From assembly GCA_015178975.1 (NCBI GenBank), contig WHVD01000003.1, positions 558,001 to 622,000 of the forward strand: a stretch of DNA of 64,000 bases, written 5' to 3'. The translations under genes and the position numbers were made by a program. Shown here one piece after another: positions 47,528 to 58,404 of this stretch (its first letter is position 1; each line of letters starts with the position of its first letter). A model generated the notes under the pieces. The model had not been told where the DNA came from and ran no database searches. It was given only the letters and a program-made list of their open reading frames with translations. This DNA comes from Hysterangium stoloniferum. Taxonomy: Eukaryota; Basidiomycota; Agaricomycetes; Hysterangiales; Hysterangiaceae.

Positions 47528-49330
47528 TCTATATAGAAACTGCGTTGTCAGTTTTCTTCGGTGTTTGGTTAAACCGAGTGCCATGGATATCTACCAATTT
47601 CACATTTCTTTTTTCGAGGAATTTATCAGTTGCACCAAGCTATGAACTTTAGTCTTTCCGACGTTGAGGATGTCGGTTAAAGATTAAGGACTGAAGGGCA
47701 GTGGATATGGCTGTAAAGAGATTCCATGGAGTGCGAACATTATGGTTCTGGTAATGGTGAAAACATTATCTTTGCAATCCGCAATGTGAGACACCGGGTT
47801 ACTCGGGAAAGCCGTGGCGGGTAAGAAACAAGTGATTTATACCTATGATCACAATTGTGATTTACAGTATTTCTAACATTCTTAAAGTTTTACATGAGGA
47901 GCCACATCAGAAAGTAAAATTCCAAGACCGCTTTAAGCTCAGTTAGTTTGTCTACAAACAGAAATGTCAAATCAACTATATTTTGCCGCGCTTGAGTATC
48001 AACATCAAATGTATAAGTAGTTTTACGTTTTACCTTTGCATCGATGTTTCCTAAATCCTGATTGTCAGAGGCCAGGGGCCGGGTGTGAGGCGCAGAATTA
48101 GCCGGCGATCGAGATCATACTGGCACCGACAGCACGGCACCCGTCTCCTTGAAACGGAAGATTTTTTTGCAATTGCATTCCGCCTGTTCGCAAGGAACCG
48201 GTAGGAAATATATATCATACCGGACCGTTTCCATCGTTCGATTATTAATTTAAATTATTTTACCTGTCAACGCGGGCGTTTCGACAAGGTCATAGAGTTC
48301 CGTAATCAAGCCTTAACCTATACGAATTTTTCAAAGATACCCATAGGTGTGATCATTCCGTATCGCACTCGTTATATGTCCATTGTGCCGTCACATCTCT
48401 CAATGCAGCCGCATTGTATGTTACTTTTCCTTCAAGGCGGGTAACACTTAACGGAATAATCTCGGATCCTAGAGCCATAGTCGAGACAGCAAGGTAATCA
48501 CGAATCCCAAACTCTATTATCTGAAAATAGAGTGACCAGTGATGTCATAATAAGCTACATCTCGGCCCGCGCCACCAAGTTGACTCCCCAACATATGAGT
48601 TGTCTGTAGGCAATGGTATGAACAAAGTATGATATTACCTTACTTGTTTACTATCTCACAATATCGCAAGTAATTTAGCCCAAATCCATCAGTATATTCA
48701 CCGAAACGACGCAGACGGAAGCAATTAATAAATCGGTTGCATATCTCGAAGGAATTCGCAATACATCTTTAACAATATAGTGGGTGCCTGTTCACGCCAT
48801 GTATTTAATGAGCTGAAAGTTCATAATTTCAGGCACGCTGTTCAAGAGCGAGCCACCTGATCAAATGAAATAGGACAGCGTTTGATCCAGTGCGTCCGTC
48901 ATTCATGTACTACCAACTAGTACTCGAGACGCAACCTAACCTCCTTGGTTGTGGCTTTTCGTTATTCTTCCCTATCAGTCAACCAATTTCAAAGGTGCTA
49001 TTCGAGGCACATTCGACGCTTGGGGCATCGTCCCAGAACAGGGGACATGAGTTGCTATTCAGTCGCATAAGAGGTCTCATGATATCGCTTCTAGATCTAT
49101 CTTTGAATAGGCTTCCCGATATATTTCTCGTGCAAGTTTCCAACCACTGGACACCATAATTACACTAATAGAATATTTTTGCGGTAAAGCACGCTGACAC
49201 TTGTGACGCGAGCATCCATCGATGCCCTTGATTTGCTAATACAATCTGTGAATATATAAACGTGCTACACAAACGTATTCCTCATCCCTGAATCTTTCGC
49301 CCCCCCTCCCCAGCACTTTCACCCCATTCA

Positions 49331-50366
49331 ATGAGTCTTTATCCCAAACACCGCGTCGTCCGACCCTGGCCGCCACCGAATCGAAACGCAGCCACACATA
49401 CGCTCCAACCCCTCTCCCGACCCTCTGCCATTGATTGGTGAGTACCATACTGCTTTTTTGACGCAATCGTCTAACTAATGCACACTCAGTTATGCTGCGG
49501 ATGTGTATACACCTGTGATGGATCCCACCATTTCAAATGGTGTGTCCCTGACTGGCGCATCTACCTTTGCGTGTCAGTATGGGAATAATCTTCATTCGGA
49601 TTACATGTCCACACAGAATGCAAAGTAGGTGTCTCGTCAATGTCTGGGCACTTTTATTCAAATGAATTCTGTAGATCAAGAGCGTGTGTTTACCCTGTCC
49701 ATTCCACCCATCACTGTGTCAGTGGTAGTTCTCTCCAAGTTCTCCAGGATAGAGAAGTGCGAAGTACTTTGTACGTTCTGTCTATATCTCCCAATGTCAC
49801 TTTCCTAAAATCCCACAGCTTTAGTTTAGATCAGTCCGAGACGCAGTATGCAGCGTCAGTTTCTCATCAGAGCAACGAGTTAAACGTCTGGTCAACGGAA
49901 CGTTGTATGTATTTGATATTGAAATCCCTAACGCATAAGTATTAACATCTATATCCAAACAGATTTACGTCCACTGGCCAGACACTATCACATTGAGATC
50001 TCAGACTGTTGTAGACAGGGGAATTACGCCCCTTCCTCAACAGTAGGAGAAATGACGACAGTCAGCCAAGCGGAGAATAATCCGCATGTCCTGTTATCGC
50101 CAGCCTATGCAGCAAGCTGTCGATATCAAACCAAACAAATGGTTGACCGTCATCGCATCTATTTTATCCTGTTCCACCCCGTCATCGCATCTATTTTTCG
50201 GGGGGGGACATATTCAACCTTGATATGTGATGGCGGATTGAAAGAAATTTCCGCCATCAGTAAGAGGTTTCTTAGACGTGTAGACTTTGGGATTTGGTGC
50301 TTGGGAATTCCGGATAGAACGTTGTTGGAGGTTGGATTTGGAAAAAATTGGTTGGGCTACCAATGA
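49331..50366 (+). CDS. Unrecognised five-exon gene of the tandem array, copy A
   Basis: Function unknown. Five exons (49331-49437, 49490-49624, 49675-49770, 49819-49904, 49963-50366) join in frame through GT-AG introns of 48-58 bp to give 275 residues. The sequence starts MSLYPKHRVVRPWPPPNRN, passes AADVYTPVMDPTISNGVSL and QYAASVSHQSNELNVWSTER, and ends LLEVGFGKNWLGYQ. No signal peptide, membrane segment or known domain is seen. TATATAAA lies 78 bp before the start. Compared with copy B, exons 3 and 5 are each shorter by 42 bp, keeping the frame. The chief doubt is that exon 3 is open in a second frame as well. Confidence 0.55.
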
Positions 50367-50418
50367 TGTGGATTGTCTGTGCGGTTTGACAACGTCCATA
50401 TGCACATACACATAACAA

Positions 50419-50495
50419 CATCCACAGCCCCATCCACATCAACATCAACATCCACATCAACATCCACATCAACATCCACATCAACATCCATCCAC
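50419..50495. repeat. CATCCACATCAA minisatellite, unit A
   Basis: About 75 bp of near-perfect 6/12 bp repeats (CATCAA and CATCCA in alternation). The same array is at 54149-54229 in unit B with a different repeat order. Confidence 0.85.
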
Positions 50496-50915
50496 ACGTG
50501 GGCCTGCTGATACTTGTGATCTATGGCCATTTTCCATGCCTGATCCGTTAGCTCCGTGAAGGCGCACCTCTTGATGGGTCGCTTTTTATGTTTCGCCTTT
50601 GCGTTCGGTCCTTCAGACTGGTGTTCATCTCTCTCAGCGGGAAAGTCACATAAGGAGCGGCTATGACTTTATCAATGGCCAGAATACTCCTCTAATATAG
50701 TTATAGTTGTATCTGCAAGCTATAAATGTTAGCAAGCTGGATGGTCTGCCTTGTGCAAACCAGGCGCGCCATTCATTTTGCCAACATTCTATTTCCTGCT
50801 TAGTGTTATATGCATTATATTATTACTATTTACTATATAACAAGCGCAGCATGGTAGAATTGTCATGACTTCGGTACTGTCACAGTGACAGTCAATAATT
50901 TTCGTGGACATATGT

Positions 50916-51197
50916 GACTGCCCATCAAACGGGGAATCCGTGCGGTCTACCATCAGTCAAGAATGAACAAGAGTATATATTGTTGTTCGCGAACGTGTGC
51001 ACCAGAATATTGCTGAGTCGATGAATGACCAAGTACAATGATGATCAGCTAATTACCGAGGCCATCGTACTCTTTGCCGTTATTGGTTAGGAGATATATT
51101 ATTTTGAGGGTGGTACGGAACCTTTACGGCACCTGTTCTAATATGTGCTGAGTGAATGTCTCCAGTCCTTTTTCGCAGTTAAACGTGCCTTTTAATC
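50916..51197 (+). pseudogene. EMP24 3' fragment in unit B
   Basis: Matches the last two EMP24 exons (for example gtcaagaatgaacaagagta and gttcgcgaacgtgtgcacc) but has a 2 bp insertion after gagtat, small deletions, and in-frame stops. It lacks the upstream exons. Confidence 0.85.
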
Positions 51198-52558
51198 TAT
51201 ATATAAATTGCATTGTCTAGTTTTCTTCGCCGTTTGGTTAAACCGAGTGCCATGGATATCTACCAATTTCACATTCTTCGAAGGATTTATCAGTTGCGCC
51301 ACGCTATGAACATTAGTCTTTCCGACGTTGAGGATGTCGGTTAAAGATTCAGGACTGAAGGGCAGTGGATATGGCTGTAAAGAGATTTTATGGAGTGGGA
51401 ACATTATGGTTCTGGTAATGGTGAAAACGTTATCTTTGCAAACCCGCAATGTGAGACACCGGGTTACTCTGGAAAGCCGTGGCGGGTAAGAAACAAGTGA
51501 TTTATACCTATGATCACAATTGTGATTTACAGTATTTCTAACATTCTTAAAGTTTTACATGAGGAGGCACATCAGAAAGTAAAATTCCAAGACCGCTTTA
51601 AGCTCAGTTAGTTCGTCTACAAACAGAAATGTCAAATCAACTATATTTTTGCCGCGCTTGAGTATCAACATCAAATGTATAAGTAGTTTTACGTTTTACC
51701 TTTGCATCGATGTTTCCTAAATCCCTGATTGTCAAAGGCCAGGGGCCGGGTGTGAGGCGCAGACATTAGCCGGCGATCGAGATCATACTGGCACCGACAG
51801 CACGGCACCCGTCTCCTTGAAACGGAAGATTTTTTTGCAATTGCATTCCGCCTGTTCGCAAGGAACCGGTAGGAAATATATATCATACCGGACCGTTTCC
51901 ATCGTTCGATTATTAATTTAAATTATTTTACCTGTCAACGCGGGCGTTTCGACAAGGTCATAGAGTTCCGTAATCAAGCCTTAACCTATACGAATTTTTC
52001 AAAGATACCCATAGGTGTTATCGTTCCGTATCGCACTCGTTATATGTCCATTGTGCCGTCACATCTCTCAATGCAGCTGCATTGTATGTTACTTTTCCTT
52101 CAAGGCGAGGTAACGCTTAACGGAATAATCTCGGATCCTAGAGCCATAGTCGAGACAGCAAGGTAATCACGAATCCCAAACTCTATTATCTGAAAATAGA
52201 GTGACCAGTGATGTCATAATAAGCTACATCTCGGCCCGCGCCACCAAGTTGACTCCCCAACATATGAGTTGTCTGTAGGCAATGGTATGAACAAAGTATG
52301 ATATTACCTTACTTGTTTACTATCTTACAATATCGCAAGTAATTTAGCCCAAATCCATCAGTATATTCACCGAAACGACGCAGACGGAAGCAATTAATAA
52401 ATCGGTTGCATATCTCGAAGGAATTCGCAATAGATCCTTAACACTATAGTGGGTGCCTGTTCACGCCATGTATTTAATGAGCTGAAAGTTCATAATTTCA
52501 GGCACGCTATTCAAGAGCGAGCCACCTGATCAAATGGAATAGGACAGCGTTTGATCCA

Positions 52559-52894
52559 GTGCGTCCGTCATTCATGTACTACCAACTAGTACTCGAGACG
52601 CAACCTAACCTCCTTGGTTGTGACTTTTCGTTATTCTTCCCTATCAGACAATTAATTTCAAAGGAACTGGCCAAGGTGCTATTCGAGGCACATTCGACGC
52701 TTGGGGCATCGTCCCAGAACAGGGGACATGAGTTGCTATTCAGTCGCATAAGAGATCTCATGATATCGCTTCTAGATCTATCTTTGAATAGGCTTCCCGA
52801 TATATTTCTCGTGCAAGTTTCCAACCACTGGACACTTGTGACGCGAGCATCCATCGATGCCCTTGATTTGCTAATACAATCTGTGAGTATATAA
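52559..52894 (+). other. Repeat-borne ORF alpha (111 codons in unit B)
   Basis: An open frame with the segment KVLFEAHSTLGASSQNRGHE and LLDLSLNRLPDIFLVQVSNH. The same peptide is encoded at 48890-49159, 57952-58233 and, inverted, 59964-59680, always about 90 bp upstream of the TATA box. In units A, C and D it stops early because of a 47 bp segment absent from B. No ATG context, partner exon or family was recognised, so it may be non-coding repeat sequence. Confidence 0.25.
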
Positions 52895-52975
52895 ACGTGC
52901 TATACAAACGTATTCCTCATCCCTCAATCTTACGCCCCGCCTCCCCAACACTTTCACCCAGTATCCCCCATTGAA

Positions 52976-54096
52976 ATGAATGTTCATCCCAGACAGCGCG
53001 TCGTCCCACCCTGGCCGCCACCGAAGCGAAACGCAGCCACACATACGCTCCAACCCATCTCCCGCCCTTCTGCCATTGATTGGTGAGTACCATACTGCTT
53101 TTTTGACACAATCGTCTAACTAATACACACTCAGTTATGCTGCGGATGTGTATACACCTGCGATGGATCCCACCATTTCAAATGGTGTGTCCCTGACTGG
53201 CGCATCTACCTTTGCTTGTCAGTATGGGAATAATCTTCATTCGGATTACATGTCTACACAGAATCCAAAGTAGGTGTCTGCGTCAATGTCTTGGCACTTT
53301 TATTTAAATGAATTCTGTAGATCAAGAGCGTGTTTTTACCCTGTCCATCCCACCCATCACTGTGTCAGTGGTAGTTCCACCTCAACAACCAGGCTGTTAT
53401 CTGCGCACTGCGTTTCAACTTTCCAAGTTCTCCAGGATGGAGAAGTGCGAAGTACTTTGTACGTTCTGTCTATATCTCCCAATGTCACTTTCCTAAAATC
53501 CCACAGCTTTAGTTTAGATCAGTACAAGACGCAATATGCAGCGTCAGTTTCTCATCAGAGCAACGAGTTAAACGTCTGGTCAACGGAACGTTGTATGTAT
53601 TTGATACTGAAATCCCTAACGAATAAGTATTAACATCTATATCCAAACAGATTTACGTCCGCTGGCCAGAAAGTCTCACATTAAGATCTCAGACTGTTGT
53701 AGACAGGGGAATTACGCCCCTTCCTCAACAGTAGGAGAAATGACGACAGTCAGCCAAGTGGAGAATAATCCGCATGTTTTGTTATCGCCAGCCTATGCAG
53801 CAAGCTGTCGATATGAAACTAAACAAATGGTTGACCGTCATCGGATCTATTTTATCCTGTTCCACCCCGTCATCGGATCTATTTTTTGGGGACCGAAGAG
53901 CCCTATCCCCAAGACGGGCTTATTCGTTGCAGGGGGGACATATCCAACCTTGATATGTGATGGCGGATTGAAAGAAATTTCCGCCATCAGTAAGAGGTTT
54001 CTTAGACGTATAGACTTTGGGATTTGGTGCTTGGGAATTCTGGATAGAACGTTGTTGGAGGTTGGATTTGGAAAACATTGGTTGGGCTACCAATGA
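52976..54096 (+). CDS. Unrecognised five-exon gene of the tandem array, copy B
   Basis: Function unknown. Exons 52976-53082, 53135-53269, 53321-53458, 53507-53592 and 53651-54096 sum to 912 nt, 303 residues plus stop, with no internal stop. It begins MNVHPRQRVVPPWPPPKRN and ends LLEVGFGKHWLGYQ. Donors are GTGAGT, GTAGGT, GTACGT and GTATGT; acceptors are all CAG or TAG. TATATAAA at 52888-52895 is 81 bp before the start. The protein is polar, Ser/Thr/His-rich and has several Cys (CYAAD, FACQYG, RACFYP, SDCCRQG). Its frame agrees with copy A through all five exons, which supports a real gene. Expression is not shown by sequence. Confidence 0.55.
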
Positions 54097-54148
54097 TGTG
54101 GATTGTCTGTGCGGTTTGACAACGTCCATATGCACATACACATAACAA

Positions 54149-54229
54149 CATCCACAGCCCCATCCACATCAACATCCACATCCACATCAACATCAACATC
54201 CACATCAACATCCACATCAACATACATCC
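54149..54229. repeat. CATCCACATCAA minisatellite, unit B
   Basis: Same motif as at 50419-50495, with repeats in a different order, so the two arrays have changed independently since the duplication. Confidence 0.85.
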
Positions 54230-54653
54230 ACACGTGGGCCTGCTGATATTTATGATCTATGGCCATTTTCCATGCCTGATCCGTTAGCTCCGTGAAGGCG
54301 CACCTCTTGATGGGTCGCTTTTTATGTTTCGCCTTTGCGTTCGGTCCTTCAGACTGGTGTTCATCTCTCTCAGCGGGAAAGTCACATAAGGAGCGGCTAT
54401 GACTTTATCAATGGCCAGAATACTCCTCTAATATAGTTATAGTTGTATCTGCAAGCTATAAATGTTAGCAAGCTGGATGGTCTGCCTTGTGCAAACCAGG
54501 CGCGCCATTCATTTTGCCAACATTCTATTTCCTGCTTAGTGTATTATATGCATTATATTATTACTATTTACTATATAACAAGCGCAGCATGGTAGGATTG
54601 TCATGACTTCGGTACTGTCACAGTGACAGTCAATAATTTTCGTGGACATATGT

Positions 54654-54914
54654 GACTGCCCATCAAACGGGAAATCCGTGCGGTCTACCATCAGTCAAGA
54701 ATGAACAAGAGTATATATTGTTGTTCGCGAACGTGTGCACCAGAATATTTCTGAGTCGATAAATGACCAAGTACAATGATGGTCAGCTAATTACCGAGAC
54801 TCTTTGCTGTTGTTGGTTAGCAGATATATTATTTTGAGGGTGGTACGGAACCTTTACGGCACCTGTTCTAGTGAATGTCTCCAGTCCTTTTTCGCTGTTA
54901 AACACGCCTTTTAA
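54654..54914 (+). pseudogene. EMP24 3' fragment in unit C
   Basis: More decayed than the unit B fragment: it shares the extra AT after gagtat and has lost further short segments (for example around gagactctttgctg and cctgttctagtgaatg). No open frame remains. Confidence 0.8.
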
Positions 54915-55305
54915 TCTATATATAAATTGCGTTGTCTAGTTTTCTTCGCCGTTTGGTTAAACCGAGTGCCATGGATATCTACCAATTTCACATTCTTCGA
55001 AAGATTTATCGGTTGCGCCACGCTATTAACTTTAGTGTTTCCGACATTGAGGATCTCGGTTAAATATTAAGGACTGAAGGGCAGTGGATATGGCTGTCAA
55101 GAGATTCCATGTAGTGCAAACATTATCTTTGTAATCAATAATGTGAGACACCGGGTCACTCTGGAAACCCGTGGCAGGTAAGAAACAAATGATTTATACC
55201 TATGATCACAATTGTGCTTTATTGTATTTCTCGCAACATTCTTGGGGTTTTACATGTGGATTCACATCAGAAAGTAAAATCCAAGACCGCTTTAAGCTCA
55301 GTTAG

Positions 55306-55584
55306 TGTAACGGGAGCGGACCTGGTGGCGGACTTGGCACGGAGCGGTCTACCGCCATTGTCTCAGGAGGTAAAGAGAGGGTAGATAATTTTCCGATCAT
55401 TACACTGTTTCATTTCTATTATCTGTCGTTAGGGGGTTTAGTCTACAAATGCTAGCATAAATAGGCAACGCCCCCGAGTTACAGGAGTCTTTTTTTCGAA
55501 TTGGAGCCTATTCCTACTCTGTGCGTTCCTCTTCATAAGAGCTCAACTGAAGGATTACGCTATCTACAAAGTCGAACCTTACAG
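55306..55584. mobile_element. Solo LTR, 279 bp, target-site duplication GTTAG
   Basis: The segment begins TGTAACGGGAGCGG and ends GAACCTTACA, so it has the TG...CA ends of an LTR with inverted termini TGTAA/TTACA. It sits between two copies of GTTAG (55301-55305 and 55585-55589); units A and B have a single GTTAG at the same place. It contains a TATA-like gcataaatagg. The ends resemble fungal Gypsy LTRs, which is only an impression. Confidence 0.85.
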
Positions 55585-56186
55585 TTAGTTTGTCTACTAA
55601 CAGAAATTTAAAATCAACTATCTCTCTGCCCGTACTTGGGGATCAACATCAAATGTAGAAGTCTACGTAGTTTTACGTTTTACCTTTGAATCCGATGTTT
55701 CCTGATTGTCGGAGTGCAAAGGCCGGGGGTGAGGCGCAGACATTAGCCGCCGATCGAGATCATACTGGCACCGACATCCCGGAACCCGTCTCCTTCAAAC
55801 GGAAGAATTTTTTGCAATTACATTGCGCCTGTTCGCAAGGAACCTGTAAGAAATATATATCATACCGGACCGTTTCCATCGTTCGATTATCAATTTAAAT
55901 TATTTCACCTGTCAACGCGGGCGTTTCGACAAGGTCATAGAGTTCCGTAATCAAACCTTAACCTATACGAATTTTTCAAAGAAGTATTGTCATTCCGTAT
56001 CGCATATCCTGTTAGATTACGTTGTATTGCAAGCCATTGATGCGTTTTACGCTCGGCTATTTCGTACTTTACAGTAGCTTAGTCATTGTACATAAACCTT
56101 GTCCGTTTTCCTTACGCTGTCATCGAACAGGTTATGGGCCCCGCCCCGTTGCTTTAAAAGTCACACTAATACTATCTCATCATCTT

Positions 56187-56981
56187 ATGTCTAATATCAA
56201 CGCCTTACTTGCGAGTATCCCAAAACTCTCGGGTGATAACTACCACGAATGGAAGTTTTCACTGTCAATGGTTTTGCGGCGTGCTGGATCATGGAGTGTT
56301 GTTAATGGTGGAACAAAGGCACCTAAGGATGAGAATAGCAAGGAGTATTTGGATTGGGCAAAGCATTCGGAGGATGGTTACACGGCAATTGGATTGACAA
56401 TTGCGTCAAGCCAACAATCGTATATTCGGGATTGCACCACTGGACCAGAGGCATGGCAAGCACTTGCAAAAATCTATCAGGCAAATAATCGGGCCAATCG
56501 GATTTCGTTGAAACGCCAGCTCTATATGTACCAGCATGATGTCAAAAATCCAGTGATGGAATATGTCCATGGCATTTTGACTCTGGCTTCGCAGCTTCGA
56601 GCGATTGGAGTCGAGTTACGTGATGAGGATGTGCCGGATGTCCTCATCTATTGTTTGGCTCCGGAATTTGGTGCAGTAGCAACTGCTCTTATGCAGCGTG
56701 TGGGATCACTTACAGTCGAAGAAATTTCCGCGGCGCTGGTAGAAGAAGAAAGCCATCTAAAAGGGCGGAAAGAAAATGAGAGTCAAATTGCCATGAAAAT
56801 GAAAGTTGACTCACCAAATATGCGACAGCCGAAGAATTGCTATAGATGCAACGGCGAAGGTCACATTGCGCGTTTTTGTCCCGCGCCGAGGCCAGTTGTT
56901 TCGTCTTCAAGTGGATTACCTACCGAAAACCAGGAGATCCCCACTGATAGTGCAGGGAGTGCTTATATTTTACGCACTTGA
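56187..56981 (+). CDS. Copia-type Gag polyprotein (UBN2 domain and zinc knuckle)
   Basis: From MSNINALLASIPKLSGDNYH the protein has the gag pre-domain (YHEWKFSLSMVLRRAGSW), the UBN2-like helical core (GPEAWQALAKIYQANN, ISLKRQLYMYQHDVKNPVME, FGAVATALMQRVGSLTVEEI) and one CCHC zinc knuckle CYRCNGEGHIARFC (C-x2-C-x4-H-x4-C). It is 264 residues and ends shortly after the knuckle. The frame is open upstream into the LTR, but the Met at 56187 fits the family. No frameshift or stop, so it may be functional. Confidence 0.9.
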   Translation: MSNINALLASIPKLSGDNYHEWKFSLSMVLRRAGSWSVVNGGTKAPKDENSKEYLDWAKHSEDGYTAIGLTIASSQQSYIRDCTTGPEAWQALAKIYQANNRANRISLKRQLYMYQHDVKNPVMEYVHGILTLASQLRAIGVELRDEDVPDVLIYCLAPEFGAVATALMQRVGSLTVEEISAALVEEESHLKGRKENESQIAMKMKVDSPNMRQPKNCYRCNGEGHIARFCPAPRPVVSSSSGLPTENQEIPTDSAGSAYILRT

Positions 56982-57120
56982 AATTATTGCGTGGACTAGG
57001 AGTTGCGGGTAGAGCTCCAAGGTCCAGCATTTGTTTGTAATCTGGGAGGTTGGGGGAACGCGTTCTAAGAGCGAGGATGCTCTGAGGTTCGGTTCGACGC
57101 CAAATGTACCAGACGAATAT

Positions 57121-57237
57121 TGCGTCTAGTGGGCGCAGCGGGTTTCTCAAAAATTTCGAGTGGATTCTGCGTCTAGTGGGCGCAGCGGGTTTTTTCGTGT
57201 CAATTTTCGGATGGGTTTTGCGTCGAGTGGGCGCAAT
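57121..57237. repeat. Three-copy tandem repeat inside the gag-only element
   Basis: TGCGTCTAGTGGGCGCAGCG recurs at 57121 and 57168, and a variant with GTCGAGTGGGCGCAA at about 57219, a period of 47-51 bp. It lies between the gag stop and the 3' LTR. Confidence 0.8.
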
Positions 57238-58404
57238 ATTTTGTGTTAAAACTGGTTTATTTCTCATTTTTCGTGTGTATGGTCTTACTGCACACTTCAA
57301 TGACTTGCAAAGTGGGCATGTTAGATTACGTTGTATTGCAAGCCATTGATGCGTTTTACGCTCGGCTATTTCGTACTTTACAGTAGCTTAGTCATTGTAC
57401 ATAAACCTTGTCCGTTTTCCTTACGCTGTCATCGAACATATCCATTGCCGTCACATCTCTCAATGCAGCTGCATTGTATGTTACTTTTTCCTTCAAGGCG
57501 AGGTAACACTTAACGGAATAATCTCGGATCCTAGAGCCATAGGCGAGGCAGCAGGGGTAATCACGAATCCCAAACTCTATTATCTGAAAATAGAGTGACC
57601 AGTGATGTCATAATAAGCTACATCTCGGCCCGCGCCACCAAGTTGACTCCCCAACATATGAGTTGTCTGTAGGCAATGCTATGAACCAGGTATGATATCA
57701 GCTTACTTGTTTACTATCTCACAATATCGCAGTAATATAGCCCAAATCCGTCAGTATATTCACCGAAACGACGCAGACGGAAGCAATTAATGAGTCAGTT
57801 GCATATCTCGAAGGAATTCGCAATAGATCCTTAACAATATAGTGGGTGCCTGTTCACGCCATGTATTTAATGAGCTGAAAGTTCATAATTTCAGGCACGC
57901 TATTCTAGAGCGAGCCACCTGATCAAATGGAATAGGACAGCGTTTGATCCAGTGCGTCCGTCATTCATGTACTACCAACTAATACTCGAGACGCAACCTA
58001 ACCTCCTTGGTTGTGACTTTTCGTTATTCTTCCTTATCAGACAACCAATTTCAAAGGAACTGGCTAAGGTGCTATTCGAGGCACATTCGACGCTTGGGGC
58101 ATCGTCCCAGAACAGGGGACATGAGTTGCTATTCAGTCGCATAAGAGATCTCATGATATCGCTTCTAGATCTATCTTTGAATAGGCTTCCCGATATATTT
58201 CTCGTGCAAGTTTCCAACCACTGGACACCATAATTACACTAGTAGAATATTTTTGCGGTAAAACACGCTGACACTTGTGACGCGAGCATCCATCGATGCC
58301 CTTGATTTGCTAATACAATCTGTGAGTATATAAACGTGCTATACAAACGTATTCCTCATCCCTCAATCTTACGCCCCCCTCCCCAACACTTTCACACCCA
58401 TTCA

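Larger units (their letters stand above)
47243..50915 (+). repeat. Tandem array unit A (about 3.67 kb), begins inside EMP24
   Basis: Landmarks repeat in the same order in units A and B: EMP24 3' exons (47243; 50916), ccatggatatctacc (47581; 51251), gtgagacaccgggt (47786; 51450), gccgggtgtgaggcgcaga (48078; 51746), gcgtccgtcattcatg (48889; 52558), TATA box (49253; 52888), the lineage-specific gene, a minisatellite and a 17 bp palindrome. The 1.3 kb from 47528 to 48880 has no coding sequence that I can support. Confidence 0.9.
50916..54653 (+). repeat. Tandem array unit B (about 3.74 kb)
   Basis: A head-to-tail copy of unit A with high similarity along its whole length, estimated by eye at well over 90 percent outside small indels. 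It starts with a broken copy of the EMP24 3' end. Differences include lack of a 47 bp segment between GACAC direct repeats near 52833 and presence of 42 bp in two exons of the internal gene. Confidence 0.9.
56010..57438 (+). mobile_element. Gag-only LTR retrotransposon, 1429 bp, complete
   Basis: Two identical 120 bp LTRs (56010-56129 and 57319-57438), each starting TGTTAGATTACG and ending CATCGAACA. The element is flanked by the 5 bp duplication TATCC (56005-56009 and 57439-57443). A purine-rich tract (gcaaagtgggca) precedes the 3' LTR. One gag ORF is inside; there is no protease, integrase or reverse transcriptase. The layout matches TR-GAG or other non-autonomous copia-like elements that need enzymes from a partner. 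Confidence 0.93.

Noticed and set aside
52559..53082. ORF alpha as the first exon of the array gene
   Set aside because: Unit A and unit B would need different acceptors, and the TATA box lies between them at a normal promoter distance from the ATG.
50419..54229. Short repeats considered as a CRISPR array
   Set aside because: Repeats are 6-12 bp without unique spacers; it is a minisatellite in eukaryotic DNA.
50916..54914. Downstream EMP24 copies considered as paralogous genes
   Set aside because: They contain only the 3' part, with insertions and stop codons.
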